This document shows, piece after piece, positions 8,228-17,450 of a stretch of 64,000 nt of DNA. Origin of the DNA: a virus; IMG/VR virus record IMGVR_UViG_3300035670_000045, positions 1 through 64,000 of that record, one strand, 5' to 3'. The notes beneath the pieces were generated by a model. That model did not search any database. It was given only the letters and a program-made list of their open reading frames with translations, and was not told the origin of the DNA. The stretch's first letter is position 1; every line of letters begins with the position of its first letter. Position numbers and translations under genes: made by a program.

Positions 8228-8767
8228 TCAGTGTCGGTCGTCGAACCAGGGGGTGGTGTCGATGATGTGCGCGATGCCGAGCGCCGCACCTTTGAAGGCG
8301 GCTCGAGCTGCCGCGCGTAGCATGAGGGTGTACCAGGGCTCCCCTCCTCCTCGCGGTTCCGGGGTGGATAGGAACGGAGGTACCGGGTAGTTCGCGAAGT
8401 TGCCGGGGGATGCAGAGGTCGGCACGTACACCGTGGCGGGTTGGGACTGTACCGGGCGGGTGAACTCGGCTGAACGGTACGGCTGCGTCTCGGGTCTTCG
8501 TGGCGGGTACAGCGTGGGTGTAGTGGTTGGCTGGGTTCGTAGGGGCACGTGCTCGGGTGCTCGGGGTAGAAGTAACTTCGCGGTCTCGGTGGCTTGGCAA
8601 CGTGCACCACATGCCCGGTAGAACGGGCACTCCGGTCGACGTCGCTCGTTGGTGGTGGGGTCGAGGTACGCGGGATCCAGTCCCCCTCGACACTCTAGGT
8701 CCTGTGTGCTCCACTGCTCGGAGCCGAAACACCCCGGAGTCAGTTTTTCCAGTGCGGGTATGCCCAT
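8228..8767 (-). CDS. Hypothetical Cys-containing, Pro-rich protein
   Basis: The protein has 179 residues. The start was chosen at ATG 8767 because GGAGG sits seven bases upstream; the longer open frame upstream reads antisense through another gene. The N-terminal 60 residues contain a Cys cluster (CFGSEQW, CRGG, CPFYRACGARCQ) that may bind a metal. The middle is Pro/Thr-rich and probably disordered. The last 30 residues form an Ala-rich helix. It heads the minus-strand replication operon. I do not recognise it. Confidence 0.7.
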   Translation of the reverse strand: MGIPALEKLTPGCFGSEQWSTQDLECRGGLDPAYLDPTTNERRRPECPFYRACGARCQATETAKLLLPRAPEHVPLRTQPTTTPTLYPPRRPETQPYRSAEFTRPVQSQPATVYVPTSASPGNFANYPVPPFLSTPEPRGGGEPWYTLMLRAAARAAFKGAALGIAHIIDTTPWFDDRH

Positions 8768-8796
8768 TGGCCCTCCGGTTCTCTTATGACCTGCGG

Positions 8797-8802
8797 TAGG
8801 AT
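8797..8802 (+). promoter_or_regulatory. Candidate -10 box TAGGAT
   Basis: TAGGAT fits the TANNNT consensus seen before several plus-strand genes of this phage. A start site about seven bases downstream would give a short leader containing GAGG ahead of the ATG at 8822. No clear -35 box is visible. It lies in the 54-base divergent gap between the minus-strand gene and the first plus-strand gene. Confidence 0.4.
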
Positions 8803-8821
8803 GTGTTTGCGAGGTACCTGC

Positions 8822-10135
8822 ATGCAAACCGGTGGATTGGTTCTGGATATCTACGACGACCCCTCTGCGGTGGGGCCGCGTGTCGCGCGTAGCGCCCCGA
8901 CCGAGGCGGTGAAGACCGCCTCCGCGTTGAGCCCGGAGACGCTTCTGGCTCTGCCGGATCGCGTCTTCGCGTTGTGCGTGTACGAGGGGGATGCCCCGGC
9001 GTTTCGCAAGTACGCGTGCGTGGATCAAGGCCACACGGAGCTCCACCTCGCGGCGTTCCTGGAGAACCGACACAAGCTCGACGTCGAGGTCCAGGCGCAC
9101 ACGGCGGAGAACCTCAAGCTCGCCTGCGCGTGGTACGGCATGGAAGTCCCCGAAGAGCTCGAGAAGGTGAGTGGGGTGCTTGGGGCGCTACAGAAAGCCA
9201 ACACCCTCGCTGCCATCCCGTCGATGGCGGGTGGGGTGCATGGGGAGATCAAGCGGAACCTCTCCGCCGTTCGGCAGGGGGAGCAGGCGCACGGATCTAC
9301 CTCCGGGGGGCTCGCTGCGATGGCGGCGCAGAAGTTGGCGGAGACAAGCTACCGCGGGATCAACGAGGCCAGCGTCGTCAAAAACGAGCCGGCCAACCTG
9401 AAGCCTGTCGTCAAGTCTGCGATGACCTCGCTTCGACGGGACTGCGCCCCGCCCGCCCTCGAGAAGAAAGCCGCTTCGGTCCGGACCGCCATTCCAGGCG
9501 TCCCGCTCGACTCGTACGCCGAGGTGAAAACCGCAGCCGACCGGTTCGAAGCGGAGTGGTCCAACCTTCCGCTCGCCGACCGTCGGGTGTACGGCCTTCA
9601 GCTCGTCAAGCGTGCGGCCGAGCTCCGAATCCCCGTGGGCCCGGTCGCCTTGCACTACGGGTCCAACAAGTGTGCGAGCGAGGAGGAGTGGGGCGCGGCG
9701 TACGCCTCCCGTCGAGCCATGCTCGACGCCGACTTGCACGCGGACTTCGACAAAGTGGCGGCGTGCCGCGACGAGCTTCCCCCGGTGAAGTTCGCTTCGT
9801 TGCTCGAGGCGTTCGACCAGATCACCGGGCTCGAGTACCACTACGGTCGGATCCCAGACCCGTACCTCTCCGCGTTCGGGAAGCTCGCCTCGGTACTCGA
9901 TCCCCAGGACGAGTACGAGGAATCCGCACCCAACGGTGTCCCGGTGACCGAGTCTCGTCTCAAGCGGCTTGCTCTTCGTCGGCGTAGCGATGTGGCTGCG
10001 TACTTCGGGGACAAGTTCGCGGACGAGTTCGCCCGGCGTCCTGTCGAGGTGTACCGCGCGCTCCCTGACGACCGGAAGTGTGTGGTAGCGAACATGCAAA
10101 TCGACAACCACTCGGGAACCGGGGGCAACACTTGA
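8822..10135 (+). CDS. Probable virion or morphogenesis protein, unknown
   Basis: The 437-residue helical protein is not recognised. ATG 8822 is preferred over an in-frame ATG at 8786 because GAGG precedes it and the upstream codons look non-coding. It contains about ten K-x-A motifs, most followed by Ser or Ala (KTAS, KAAS, KTAA, KCAS, KFAS, KLAS), a pattern shared with the head proteins further along. It is first in a four-gene run that ends with the portal, which suggests a head or head-tail role. The next gene begins at an overlapping TTG (TTGA). Confidence 0.75.
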   Translation: MQTGGLVLDIYDDPSAVGPRVARSAPTEAVKTASALSPETLLALPDRVFALCVYEGDAPAFRKYACVDQGHTELHLAAFLENRHKLDVEVQAHTAENLKLACAWYGMEVPEELEKVSGVLGALQKANTLAAIPSMAGGVHGEIKRNLSAVRQGEQAHGSTSGGLAAMAAQKLAETSYRGINEASVVKNEPANLKPVVKSAMTSLRRDCAPPALEKKAASVRTAIPGVPLDSYAEVKTAADRFEAEWSNLPLADRRVYGLQLVKRAAELRIPVGPVALHYGSNKCASEEEWGAAYASRRAMLDADLHADFDKVAACRDELPPVKFASLLEAFDQITGLEYHYGRIPDPYLSAFGKLASVLDPQDEYEESAPNGVPVTESRLKRLALRRRSDVAAYFGDKFADEFARRPVEVYRALPDDRKCVVANMQIDNHSGTGGNT

Positions 10136-10830
10136 GCTCGCGCTCCGGTGTCGGGCCCGACACCGCAGGGGACACCCACGACGCGCTCGTGGTGGTGGAA
10201 TCCGCCCTCCCCGGGCCGGAGCCCACACATGATGGAGAACCCGTGCCCACCGCCACGGGTTTCTTGAACAGGCCGGATGCCCACCCCATCGCCATCAGCA
10301 TGTGGTTGATGCGGCGCCACGGACTGGACCCGCTCACGTGGGAGACAGGGACGATCGAAAAGGTGGTGGCACCGTCTGGGGGCATCAGCAAGGCCAACAT
10401 GCTGAAGTTCCAGGCGGTGCGATCCATGCTGCTTGTGGACTCGTTCTGGTCCCGGTGGGAGGTGTTCGTGTGGTGCACGATGGGCCTTCACGGGGTGCCT
10501 ATCGATCTGTCCGTCATGCAGGTGCCCACCGCTGCGCAGGCGGTAATGGCCGTGCGCATCGCCCGCGCGTTACGGGAAGACATCGAGTGGGAGAACGAGG
10601 TCAAGCTGTACCTGCAGACCCTGTTCGTCCACGAGCATGTGCACTACCTGCCGAAGCTGCTGTCGTTCGTGCCTATGCAGCCAGAGTTGTACGGGCTACC
10701 GAGTGAGCTCCCGGCTTCCACGTCCCCAGACAACCCGGCAACGGAGCAGCGACGTAGACGGGATGCGCTCGAGCAGCTACTACGCGACGACGAAACCCTC
10801 CTGCGCAACCAACTCAAGGCCATCGGATAG
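10132..10830 (+). CDS. Hypothetical 232-residue protein upstream of portal module
   Basis: The protein is not recognised. The start is uncertain: a TTG at 10132 overlaps the previous stop (TTGA) and is the natural coupled start, while GTG or ATG codons further in are possible. The first 40 residues look disordered; from about residue 45 the sequence is Trp-rich and helical (WLMRRHGLDPLTW, FWSRWEVFVWC). The C-terminal 30 residues are strongly charged (EQRRRRDALEQLLRDDETLL). Position two genes before the portal suggests a virion assembly role. Confidence 0.7.
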   Translation: MSSRSGVGPDTAGDTHDALVVVESALPGPEPTHDGEPVPTATGFLNRPDAHPIAISMWLMRRHGLDPLTWETGTIEKVVAPSGGISKANMLKFQAVRSMLLVDSFWSRWEVFVWCTMGLHGVPIDLSVMQVPTAAQAVMAVRIARALREDIEWENEVKLYLQTLFVHEHVHYLPKLLSFVPMQPELYGLPSELPASTSPDNPATEQRRRRDALEQLLRDDETLLRNQLKAIG

Positions 10831-10837
10831 GTGGAAT

Positions 10838-11758
10838 ATGTATCCAGTCCTCACACCCACCTCGATGCACTACTTCCATGACGAGCTTCGTAAGCTTGCC
10901 GCCGCTCCCCACATCCTCCCGGCTGCTGCATCCAAGGCGTTGATGTCCGCGGGCGCGCTTGGGGGAGTTGGGGCGGGTGTGGGTGCGGGGCTTGGTGCGC
11001 TTGCCGGCGGCGTTCGCGGGTACCGGGCTGCCCGGCAGGAGGGCGCTGGAGTCCTGGACTCCGTTCGGGCGGGCGGCGGCCAGGCGCTCCAAGGCGGCCT
11101 GTTGGGTGCTGGGGTGGGTGCTGGCGTGGGTGGCTTGGCCGGCGCTGTTGGCTCGCGCATGTCCCCTGACAAGATGGAGGCCATTCGGAGTCGGTTGACG
11201 GAGCGTTCCGGTCTTGCGCGGTTCGGGCAGCGTCAAATCCACGGGATCACTGGTGCGACGAACGCGGACGGCTTGAAGGGCCTTGGGATGGACTCCGAGC
11301 ACCGCAAAGCCACGCTGGACCAGCTCAAGGGCTCGGCACCCACCGCCAACCGTTGGGAGCAGTTCCGCGGGAAAACGCCGGAGCAAGTGGCGGCTCGTCA
11401 CCGAGACGACATCTCGAGGGCCTCTGAGGGCTTGGCGGCTGCGCGCCGAGCAGAGGCGATGGGGCTGACCAGCCTGCCGGGGATCGCACGGTCTGCGGTG
11501 AACGCTCCGTTGGACACGGCGCGTGCGGCCCTCGACCATCAGCTGAAGGGCACGGACGCGGGTACGCAGGGCCTGACGCTGGGCCTTTCCGGTCTGGGCG
11601 TTGGAATGGCTGCGCGGTCCCAAGAAGGGGATCAGCAGGGTGACCGCCTGAAGCGGGTGGGCCGAGCTGCGCTACACTCGGGGGCAGGGATCCTCACCGG
11701 CGGGTTGCCCATCCTCCCGAACATGCTGGCCAGCTCGATGCTGACGGGTAACTCATGA
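10838..11758 (+). CDS. Gly/Ala-rich, probably membrane-active virion protein
   Basis: The protein has 306 residues, starting at ATG 10838. After a 35-residue N-terminus that contains a KLAA motif, residues 40-110 are extremely Gly/Ala-rich with repeated GxGAGVGAG segments that could form small-residue transmembrane helices. The middle is charged and helical; a second hydrophobic Gly-rich stretch is at the C-terminus (LTLGLSGLGVGMAARS and GILTGGLPILPNML). The stop overlaps the portal ATG. Such glycine-zipper segments are common in ejected or membrane-contacting virion proteins; that role is inferred. Confidence 0.72.
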   Translation: MYPVLTPTSMHYFHDELRKLAAAPHILPAAASKALMSAGALGGVGAGVGAGLGALAGGVRGYRAARQEGAGVLDSVRAGGGQALQGGLLGAGVGAGVGGLAGAVGSRMSPDKMEAIRSRLTERSGLARFGQRQIHGITGATNADGLKGLGMDSEHRKATLDQLKGSAPTANRWEQFRGKTPEQVAARHRDDISRASEGLAAARRAEAMGLTSLPGIARSAVNAPLDTARAALDHQLKGTDAGTQGLTLGLSGLGVGMAARSQEGDQQGDRLKRVGRAALHSGAGILTGGLPILPNMLASSMLTGNS

Positions 11759-13722
11759 GCTTCTTCGGTCCGACTGCCTCGACGGTGAACCTGACCCCCC
11801 AGCGATACGGGGGGATGACCCAGGGGCGCATCTCCGGTGGCCTGCAGCCCGGCATGATGTACCCGTCGCCGTTCTTCGACGTGGCGCACACGTATCTGCC
11901 CACCACCGTGAAGCAGCTCTTTCGGTGGTCGAGGTACTACTACCTCACGAACGCCATCGTGGGGACGACCGCTTACCGGCTCTCGGAGTACCCCGTCACC
12001 GACATCTGGGTGAAGCACGAGGACACCAAGACGCGCGACAAGTGGCGCACGTTCCTGTTCAAGATCTTGCAGATCCGTACGTTCCAGATCGAGCTCGGTC
12101 TGGACTACAACGTGTACGGGAATGGGATCGTGACGATCGCTTTCCCCTTCGTGAAGCACCTCATCTGCATGAAGTGCAAGGCGCAAGGTACGGCCCGATC
12201 CCTTCGTCCGCATTGGACGATGTCGGAGTACACGTTCAAGCTCAAGTGCCCAAAGTGCGGTCATCACGGAAAGGCCGCTGCACGGGACATGTACGTGCGC
12301 AACTGGCGCCTCATCCGCCTCCTCCGCCACAACCCGGAGAACATCGATACGACGTACAACGAGATGACGGGACGGCAGACGTACTACTACAACCTACCGA
12401 CGTCGGTGAAGAACGACATCGTGCTTGGTCGGCAGGAGATCATCGAAGAGACGCCCCAGCTCTACCTGCAAGCGATCGCCGAGAACAAGGCGGTGGTGTT
12501 CAACCCGGACCTCGTCTTCCACATGAAGCGGCCGGGGTTGGCCGATTCTGACAGGGCGTGGGGTGTACCCTGTACGCTTCCCGTGCTGAAGGACCTGTTT
12601 CTCCTCCAGGTGATGAAGAAGGCGCAGGAAGCCGTCGCGCTCGAGCATGTCCTTCCGTTGCGCGTGCTGTTCCCGCAAGCGGGAAGCGGGTCGTCTGACC
12701 CCTACTCCTCCATCGACCTGTCCGACTGGAAGAACAAGGTGGCCACGGAGATTCAGCGGTGGAAACTCGATCGGAACTACATCCCGATCATGCCGCTGCC
12801 CATCGGAAACCAGACCATCGGCGGAGACGGCCGCACGATGTTCCTGACGCAAGAGATCACCCAGCAGATGGAGACCATCCTGGCTGGCATGGGTGTCATG
12901 CGCGAATTCGTGTACGGCGGGATGAGCTGGAGCGGATCGAACGCCTCTTTGCGGATGCTCGAGAACTCTCTCCTGCGGTACATGGAACGGCAGCAAGACT
13001 TCCGAGACTGGGTCGTCAAGAGCTGCGCGGACTACCTGGGGTGGCCGGAGGTGGAGACGGGTGCGCAGCCTTTCAAGATGGCGGACGACCTTCAGCGGAA
13101 GTCGCTCGAGCTCCAGCTGAACGCGTCTGGTTTGCTCAGCAGCACCACCTTCCTCAGCGGCATGGACTACGACTTCGAGAAGGAGGCGGTGCTTACCGAG
13201 AAAGAGACGGACCTCTCCATGCGAGCTCAACGTGCCAAGCAAGTGGCACAGGCAAAGTTGCAGGGGGAGCTGCAGGTCATCCAGGCAAAGTACACCCAAC
13301 AGGCCCAAGGGATGACGCAGCCTCCTCAACCGGAGGGTCAGCCCCCTCAGGCCGCCGCACCTCCGCCAGAGGGCGAGCAGCCCGCACAACCTCCGCCTTC
13401 TCCGGAGGAGCAAGCGGCTACAGAGGCCCCCGCGGGCGGGTCCCCTGCGGAGCAGGCATCTGCAAGCCCACTCGGCGCTCAGCCTCCTGGCGTGGACATC
13501 CGAGTGATCGCAGACATGACAGCAAGGGCGATCGAAGCGTTGCCCATCTCGGACCGGGCGGCGCGCATGGCTGCCGTGCAGTCCATGTCGGAGCCGTTGG
13601 CCGAGCTCGTGGGCCGCATTCTTGCGCAGCGTGGGGTACAGTTGGCGCCTGACCCCGTCGGGGTGGACAACCGGCCCTTGCCTGAGGCAGGTCCGCCGCA
13701 ACGGCTATCCGCGTCGGTGTAG
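11755..13722 (+). CDS. Portal protein with zinc-ribbon insertion
   Basis: The 655-residue protein has a portal-like architecture: an N-terminal wing, a core including the KNKVATEIQRWKLDRNYIPIMPLP region, then the stretch QEITQQMETILAGMG followed by FVYGGMSWSGSNAS, which resembles the crown/stem part of phage portals. A long Pro/Gln-rich disordered segment (about 510-580) precedes a helical C-terminus. Unusually, residues 137-170 hold a zinc-ribbon-like pair CMKC...CPKC. The portal is the dodecameric ring through which DNA is packaged and the tail attaches. It lies far from the terminase gene (32139) in this genome. Call by motif and size; not checked by structure. Confidence 0.8.
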   Translation: MSFFGPTASTVNLTPQRYGGMTQGRISGGLQPGMMYPSPFFDVAHTYLPTTVKQLFRWSRYYYLTNAIVGTTAYRLSEYPVTDIWVKHEDTKTRDKWRTFLFKILQIRTFQIELGLDYNVYGNGIVTIAFPFVKHLICMKCKAQGTARSLRPHWTMSEYTFKLKCPKCGHHGKAAARDMYVRNWRLIRLLRHNPENIDTTYNEMTGRQTYYYNLPTSVKNDIVLGRQEIIEETPQLYLQAIAENKAVVFNPDLVFHMKRPGLADSDRAWGVPCTLPVLKDLFLLQVMKKAQEAVALEHVLPLRVLFPQAGSGSSDPYSSIDLSDWKNKVATEIQRWKLDRNYIPIMPLPIGNQTIGGDGRTMFLTQEITQQMETILAGMGVMREFVYGGMSWSGSNASLRMLENSLLRYMERQQDFRDWVVKSCADYLGWPEVETGAQPFKMADDLQRKSLELQLNASGLLSSTTFLSGMDYDFEKEAVLTEKETDLSMRAQRAKQVAQAKLQGELQVIQAKYTQQAQGMTQPPQPEGQPPQAAAPPPEGEQPAQPPPSPEEQAATEAPAGGSPAEQASASPLGAQPPGVDIRVIADMTARAIEALPISDRAARMAAVQSMSEPLAELVGRILAQRGVQLAPDPVGVDNRPLPEAGPPQRLSASV

Positions 13723-13729
13723 CTAAAAA

Positions 13730-13755
13730 GACAGGAGGGCAATCGCCCTCCTGTC
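13730..13755 (-). terminator. Intrinsic terminator between convergent genes
   Basis: A perfect 11-bp stem (GACAGGAGGGC / GCCCTCCTGTC) with a 4-base loop. Read on the minus strand it is followed by TTTTT and lies directly after the stop of the VWA gene, a classical intrinsic terminator. On the plus strand it follows the portal stop by 7 bases but lacks a U-tract, so it may serve both directions with different strength. Confidence 0.85.
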
Positions 13756-13757
13756 GG

Positions 13758-15146
13758 TTACGCGTCTCCCACTGCGGGAGGCGCGCTCACCTCATCGTCC
13801 CCGTCCTCATCGTCCTCATCGTCATAAGCCAGGGAGGCCACGCCGATGACGGAGCGGGATGGGAACACGACGGGCCCCAGCTCACGAACCTGATGGCACA
13901 TGTTCTGTAGGGATTTCTCACGGGTCTCTTCCGACCCCACGGTGCAGACAACCACACAGGGCGTGGTTGGCCGGTGGTTCGCCCCAATTCCGCCGTCCGT
14001 GAGGATGACGTTCAAGTTGGAGCGCATGTCGATCTGGTCCACGAGCTTCAGTGCGTCGGTCAAGTCCGAGCCGCCGCCGCCGTGCACGATGTCTGGGAAT
14101 TCGTGCGTGGAGTACGTGCGGATTGCACGTACGCCCGTGTCCACCTCGATGAGCCGGTACTGTTGGATGCCGAGTCCGGACATCATGTCGAGTACCGTCT
14201 GTGCTGCGATCTGGTAGTCGGTCTCGCCCATCGACCCGGAGGTGTCGAGGATGACGTTGATGACCGGGTCTTGTCCGCACAGCCGCGGGTTGATGACGCC
14301 ACCGTACGCGTGGGAGATCCGAGGAGGAAGCGCGTAGCTGTAGTCGGTGGTGCCGGACGCAGCGCTGCTGACCGCAAGGGCCAGAAACTCGCGTACGACC
14401 TCCTCCCACGGCACCCTGTGGGGGACAGGGGCGAGCTTCAGTTGGACTTCGTTCCAAAAGTCGGAATCGTCCCCCGCGTGTATCTGCGTTTTACCCCGAG
14501 CGGCATGGGCGGTTTGTCGGACTGCTTCACGCACCTCCTTGGGCTTACGCCGCGTTCGTGGGTGGTACATGAACGCCTTCTCGAGCTTGTCCTCCATCTC
14601 CTTTGACTTCGGCGCGCACTTGGCCATTTGCTTGGCCAACTCCTCCATCACGCGGCGCAACTCTTCCGAAGCCTCGAGCTCCGCCTTGTGGGCGATGGCC
14701 CACTCCCGGATGAGGTGACTGTACTCCCCGGATGTTTGGTGCTTCATCCACCCCAGCATCTCGGGGAGTAGCGCGCCCCCACTGTCCCACCCGGTACTCG
14801 TGAGGTGGGTGTCGACGGCCATGCACGCGCCAAGCCGTGTGCAGTTCAGCCCGTGGGTGTCCTCTCCGTTGTCTTCCAAGTCGAACGTATGCCGACGGAT
14901 GACGTGGTGGAGGTCGTGGAGGAGCCGGTAGGCCACCTGCTCCCCCGTGGTCTCGGGATTGTCCAACCAGTCCGTGGACACCAAGCACTGCATGTGTTCG
15001 TTGGTGTACGTCGTGAACGCACCCCTCTCCGGCAGCACGCTCAGTTTGTGCAGGAGAGAGGAGTAGTAGTTGAACTTGCGCGTGATGAGCAGGCGGCCCT
15101 CGACCATCTTCCGGGACTGGGCCGCCGTGAAGTCCTCGACGCTCAC
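13758..15146 (-). CDS. VWA-domain protein, partner of MoxR-type ATPase
   Basis: The protein has 462 residues. The GTG at 15146 overlaps the ATPase stop (GTGA). The N-terminal half resembles the metallopeptidase-like domain found in VWA-containing DUF2201-type proteins, with HDLHHVIRRH (77-86), a degenerate HExxH. The C-terminal VWA domain has a complete-looking MIDAS start DTSGSMG (301-307) and a later GGGGSDLTD. It ends in an acidic DDEDDEDGDDE tail. In bacteria such VWA proteins work with MoxR ATPases as chaperones for metal insertion or complex assembly. Here the pair may remodel virion or host complexes; the target is unknown. A 5'-coupled operon and a strong terminator frame it. Confidence 0.85.
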   Translation of the reverse strand: MSVEDFTAAQSRKMVEGRLLITRKFNYYSSLLHKLSVLPERGAFTTYTNEHMQCLVSTDWLDNPETTGEQVAYRLLHDLHHVIRRHTFDLEDNGEDTHGLNCTRLGACMAVDTHLTSTGWDSGGALLPEMLGWMKHQTSGEYSHLIREWAIAHKAELEASEELRRVMEELAKQMAKCAPKSKEMEDKLEKAFMYHPRTRRKPKEVREAVRQTAHAARGKTQIHAGDDSDFWNEVQLKLAPVPHRVPWEEVVREFLALAVSSAASGTTDYSYALPPRISHAYGGVINPRLCGQDPVINVILDTSGSMGETDYQIAAQTVLDMMSGLGIQQYRLIEVDTGVRAIRTYSTHEFPDIVHGGGGSDLTDALKLVDQIDMRSNLNVILTDGGIGANHRPTTPCVVVCTVGSEETREKSLQNMCHQVRELGPVVFPSRSVIGVASLAYDDEDDEDGDDEVSAPPAVGDA

Positions 15147-16384
15147 GCAGCCCTCACGGTCAGCCGAGAGCGCTGAGCCGAGATGCGGTCTGCGACCTGG
15201 CGGAGGTTCGGGGTGACCACCTTCAGGTGGTGCACGAGCTCGTCGACCACGATCAGCGCCACGTCGAGGACGCCCGCCTGGTCCGCCTGGTCCATGAGCG
15301 TCCAGATGGTGTTGATCTCCTCCGCCGGTGCCGGAGTGCTCTTGGCCCTGTACTGGTACACCCGCTGACGCATCGCCGCGTACACCAGGTAGGCCACGTC
15401 GAGTTGCAGCTGGCTGGGCTTCCATTTCCCCGCCAGCACTTCGTCCATCGTGGGCAGGTTGAGCTCCTGGATGTACGTGCGAAGCTCCGAGATCGGCCCG
15501 AGGCCCACGGCGCCGGCCATGGCCAGGTCGATCACCTCCTCGGTCTCGTTGATGCAGACGCCGGTCGCCATGATGCGGGCAGCGGTCGACCACGAGCGAG
15601 AGGACGGCCACGCGCGCGAGGCCAGCGCCGGGTCGGAGGGACGGAGGTGGAGCTGCGTCTCGTTGCGTTTCAGGTACTCGGAGATGACGCGCACCGCCGA
15701 GCGGTAGTGGACTTCCCAGCCCGCCGCCACCTGCCCTTCCAGCTCCTGGAGCGTTTCGAGGCTCGAGTACGGAGCGAGCTCGCCGAGCTCGTACTTGCTC
15801 CAGGTCGACACGTCCGTGCGGGCGATCTCGAAGTGCAGGAGCCGGTTGGCGAACGGCGCACCAAGCCGGAACATGCCGCCCTGGTTCACACCGTTCGCCG
15901 CAGCGACGGTTCGCACGCCCTTCGGCAGCGGCAGGCTCCCGAACCGGCGGGTCAGGATGGCGCCTTGGATGGCCTTCTGCACGGAGGGCGGTGCATCACC
16001 GATCTCGTCGAGGAACAGGATGGACTCCTTGGCGTTGACCGCGTCTTGCACCTGCGGGAGAGCGGGCACACGCCGCACCTCGGGTTCGCGCTTTCCGGAT
16101 GGGTCGAGGATGGGGACCAGCGCGCCGCCGACGTCCGGCGGCTCGATGGAGGACCCGAACACCTCGAACGTCGGCAGGAGGAGCTCGGAGGCCACGCCCG
16201 TGATGCGGTCGGTCTTTCCGATGCCGGCCTCCCCCCACAGGATGACGGGCGCACCCCACGCACACGCGGGGTCGGCCGGGCCGCGACGCTTGTTTGGGGT
16301 GACGAAGGCCAGGCGAAGGATGCGCTCGAGGTAACGCGTGTTGTCCATCGCGTTGCCGTGGATGTCGAGATTCTTGATGTCCAT
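15143..16384 (-). CDS. MoxR-type AAA+ ATPase
   Basis: The 413-residue protein has Walker A GEAGIGKT (51-58), Walker B SILFLDEIGD (121-130), an AAANG sensor-1 region, and a conserved FEVFGSSIEPPDVGG segment before Walker B typical of MoxR proteins. The C-terminal lid domain is helical. AGGAG precedes the ATG. It forms an overlapping pair with the VWA gene, the usual arrangement for MoxR/VWA chaperone systems. MoxR ATPases form rings that unfold or remodel a partner delivered by the VWA protein. The presence of the pair inside a phage virion region is unusual. Confidence 0.88.
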   Translation of the reverse strand: MDIKNLDIHGNAMDNTRYLERILRLAFVTPNKRRGPADPACAWGAPVILWGEAGIGKTDRITGVASELLLPTFEVFGSSIEPPDVGGALVPILDPSGKREPEVRRVPALPQVQDAVNAKESILFLDEIGDAPPSVQKAIQGAILTRRFGSLPLPKGVRTVAAANGVNQGGMFRLGAPFANRLLHFEIARTDVSTWSKYELGELAPYSSLETLQELEGQVAAGWEVHYRSAVRVISEYLKRNETQLHLRPSDPALASRAWPSSRSWSTAARIMATGVCINETEEVIDLAMAGAVGLGPISELRTYIQELNLPTMDEVLAGKWKPSQLQLDVAYLVYAAMRQRVYQYRAKSTPAPAEEINTIWTLMDQADQAGVLDVALIVVDELVHHLKVVTPNLRQVADRISAQRSRLTVRAA

Positions 16385-16407
16385 GTTTCTCCTCTTTCTC
16401 TTTCTGT

Positions 16408-16884
16408 TCAGGTGCCCATTTCGAAGAGCTCTTCGACCCAGTCGGTGTACGAGTCAGCGGCGGGGGCGAAGCATTCCGTGCAGTACATGTCGGGTTTCGC
16501 GTTGCGTACGAAGGTGTAGTCCTTTCGAGTCTTCGAGACGTTGATCTCGCCCTCCGTCACGCGGACGACCCGGGTGTCATCGTCGAAGATGCGGAGGCAT
16601 GACGCGCAGTGCGGGAGAGCGGGCTTGTCTCTCGCCAGCGGTGGGCTGTCGGCGTTGCTGCGGCGAATAGCTTCGAGCCCCTCGCTCTCCCAGCACGACT
16701 TGTGCGCGATGTAGGGCTCGAAGTAGTACCCGTCTGCCACGTTCAACACGACTTCGGACGCGCGGTGTCGGTAGGCATCTACGACCTCGAGCACCACCGT
16801 GTCCGACTCCGTTTGGAGCGGGTCAGTGCAGTGAGGGCACTCGATGTCTTCGATGTCCCTGTCCGGGCGGCTGACGTGTCTCAT
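16408..16884 (-). CDS. Cys-rich zinc-binding protein, unknown function
   Basis: The product has 158 residues, starting at an ATG that overlaps the previous stop (ATGA). Three Cys clusters, CPHC near residue 17, CASC in the middle and CTEC toward the end, plus a lone Cys near HKSCWE, suggest two zinc-ribbon-like sites. The rest is mixed alpha/beta and acidic. It precedes the MoxR gene by 23 bases and could be an adaptor or substrate for the ATPase-VWA pair; this is guilt by association only. Confidence 0.75.
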   Translation of the reverse strand: MRHVSRPDRDIEDIECPHCTDPLQTESDTVVLEVVDAYRHRASEVVLNVADGYYFEPYIAHKSCWESEGLEAIRRSNADSPPLARDKPALPHCASCLRIFDDDTRVVRVTEGEINVSKTRKDYTFVRNAKPDMYCTECFAPAADSYTDWVEELFEMGT

Positions 16885-17450
16885 GCTCGCCTGCTCCGCT
16901 CTACCCGTTTCCAACGGGCGTCGATGTTCTGGATGCCGAGAGAGCTCGGGCCACGGTTTGCGGGCCCGTTCACCAGCGTCAGGATCTCGTGGAACACCGC
17001 GCCGGGCTCGGACTGGTAGGTGCGCTCGATCGTAGACCCTTCGGGCAATGGGTCCGGAAGGTCGCGGTGGATGAGCTCCCTGTCGTAGAGGTCGTCCTCC
17101 AGGTCGTCGTCGTCGCACACCAGTGCGTGAAACGAAGAGGAGCCTGGTGCGGGGTATGCGGACTGGGACCAGAGGCAGTACGACCCCGGCTCGGCAATCG
17201 AGAGCGCCACCTCGAGGTAGAGCTGCTCGACAAACGTCACCGCTTGGGTCATCGGGTTCGTGACTTTGACGCGGATACCCTGCGGCTTCCGGCCAGCGAT
17301 CGGCGCGTACACGCCGGAGATGAGCCACTTGCCGCCAGGAGTTTGCCGGTCCACGATTTCGTGGCCGATGAGGTTGAACGTCTCTTTGAGGATGCGGCTG
17401 CCCGGGATGATCCCCATCAAGTGGCGGTCACGCGTGGGGTGTACGATCAT
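16881..17450 (-). CDS. Hypothetical 189-residue protein
   Basis: Not recognised. ATG 17450 was chosen because GGGAGG lies just upstream; longer in-frame extension would run antisense into the RNA polymerase gene. The first two thirds look like a beta-rich domain (GKWLISGVYAPIAGRKPQGIRVKVTN), with an acidic stretch CDDDDLEDDLYDRE in the middle and a basic C-terminus. It overlaps the start of the Cys-rich gene and follows a tiny membrane peptide gene. It belongs to the MoxR/VWA operon. Confidence 0.7.
   Translation of the reverse strand: MIVHPTRDRHLMGIIPGSRILKETFNLIGHEIVDRQTPGGKWLISGVYAPIAGRKPQGIRVKVTNPMTQAVTFVEQLYLEVALSIAEPGSYCLWSQSAYPAPGSSSFHALVCDDDDLEDDLYDRELIHRDLPDPLPEGSTIERTYQSEPGAVFHEILTLVNGPANRGPSSLGIQNIDARWKRVERSRRA

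Noticed and set aside
8166-8610. Upstream extension of the SF2 helicase frame
   Set aside because: Composition is Pro/Arg/Ser-rich and antisense-like; ATG 8166 has a good ribosome-binding site.
10637-10837. Longer N-terminus for the Gly/Ala-rich protein
   Set aside because: The first 67 codons lie in another frame of the preceding gene and are Cys/Ser/Arg-rich; ATG 10838 fits better.
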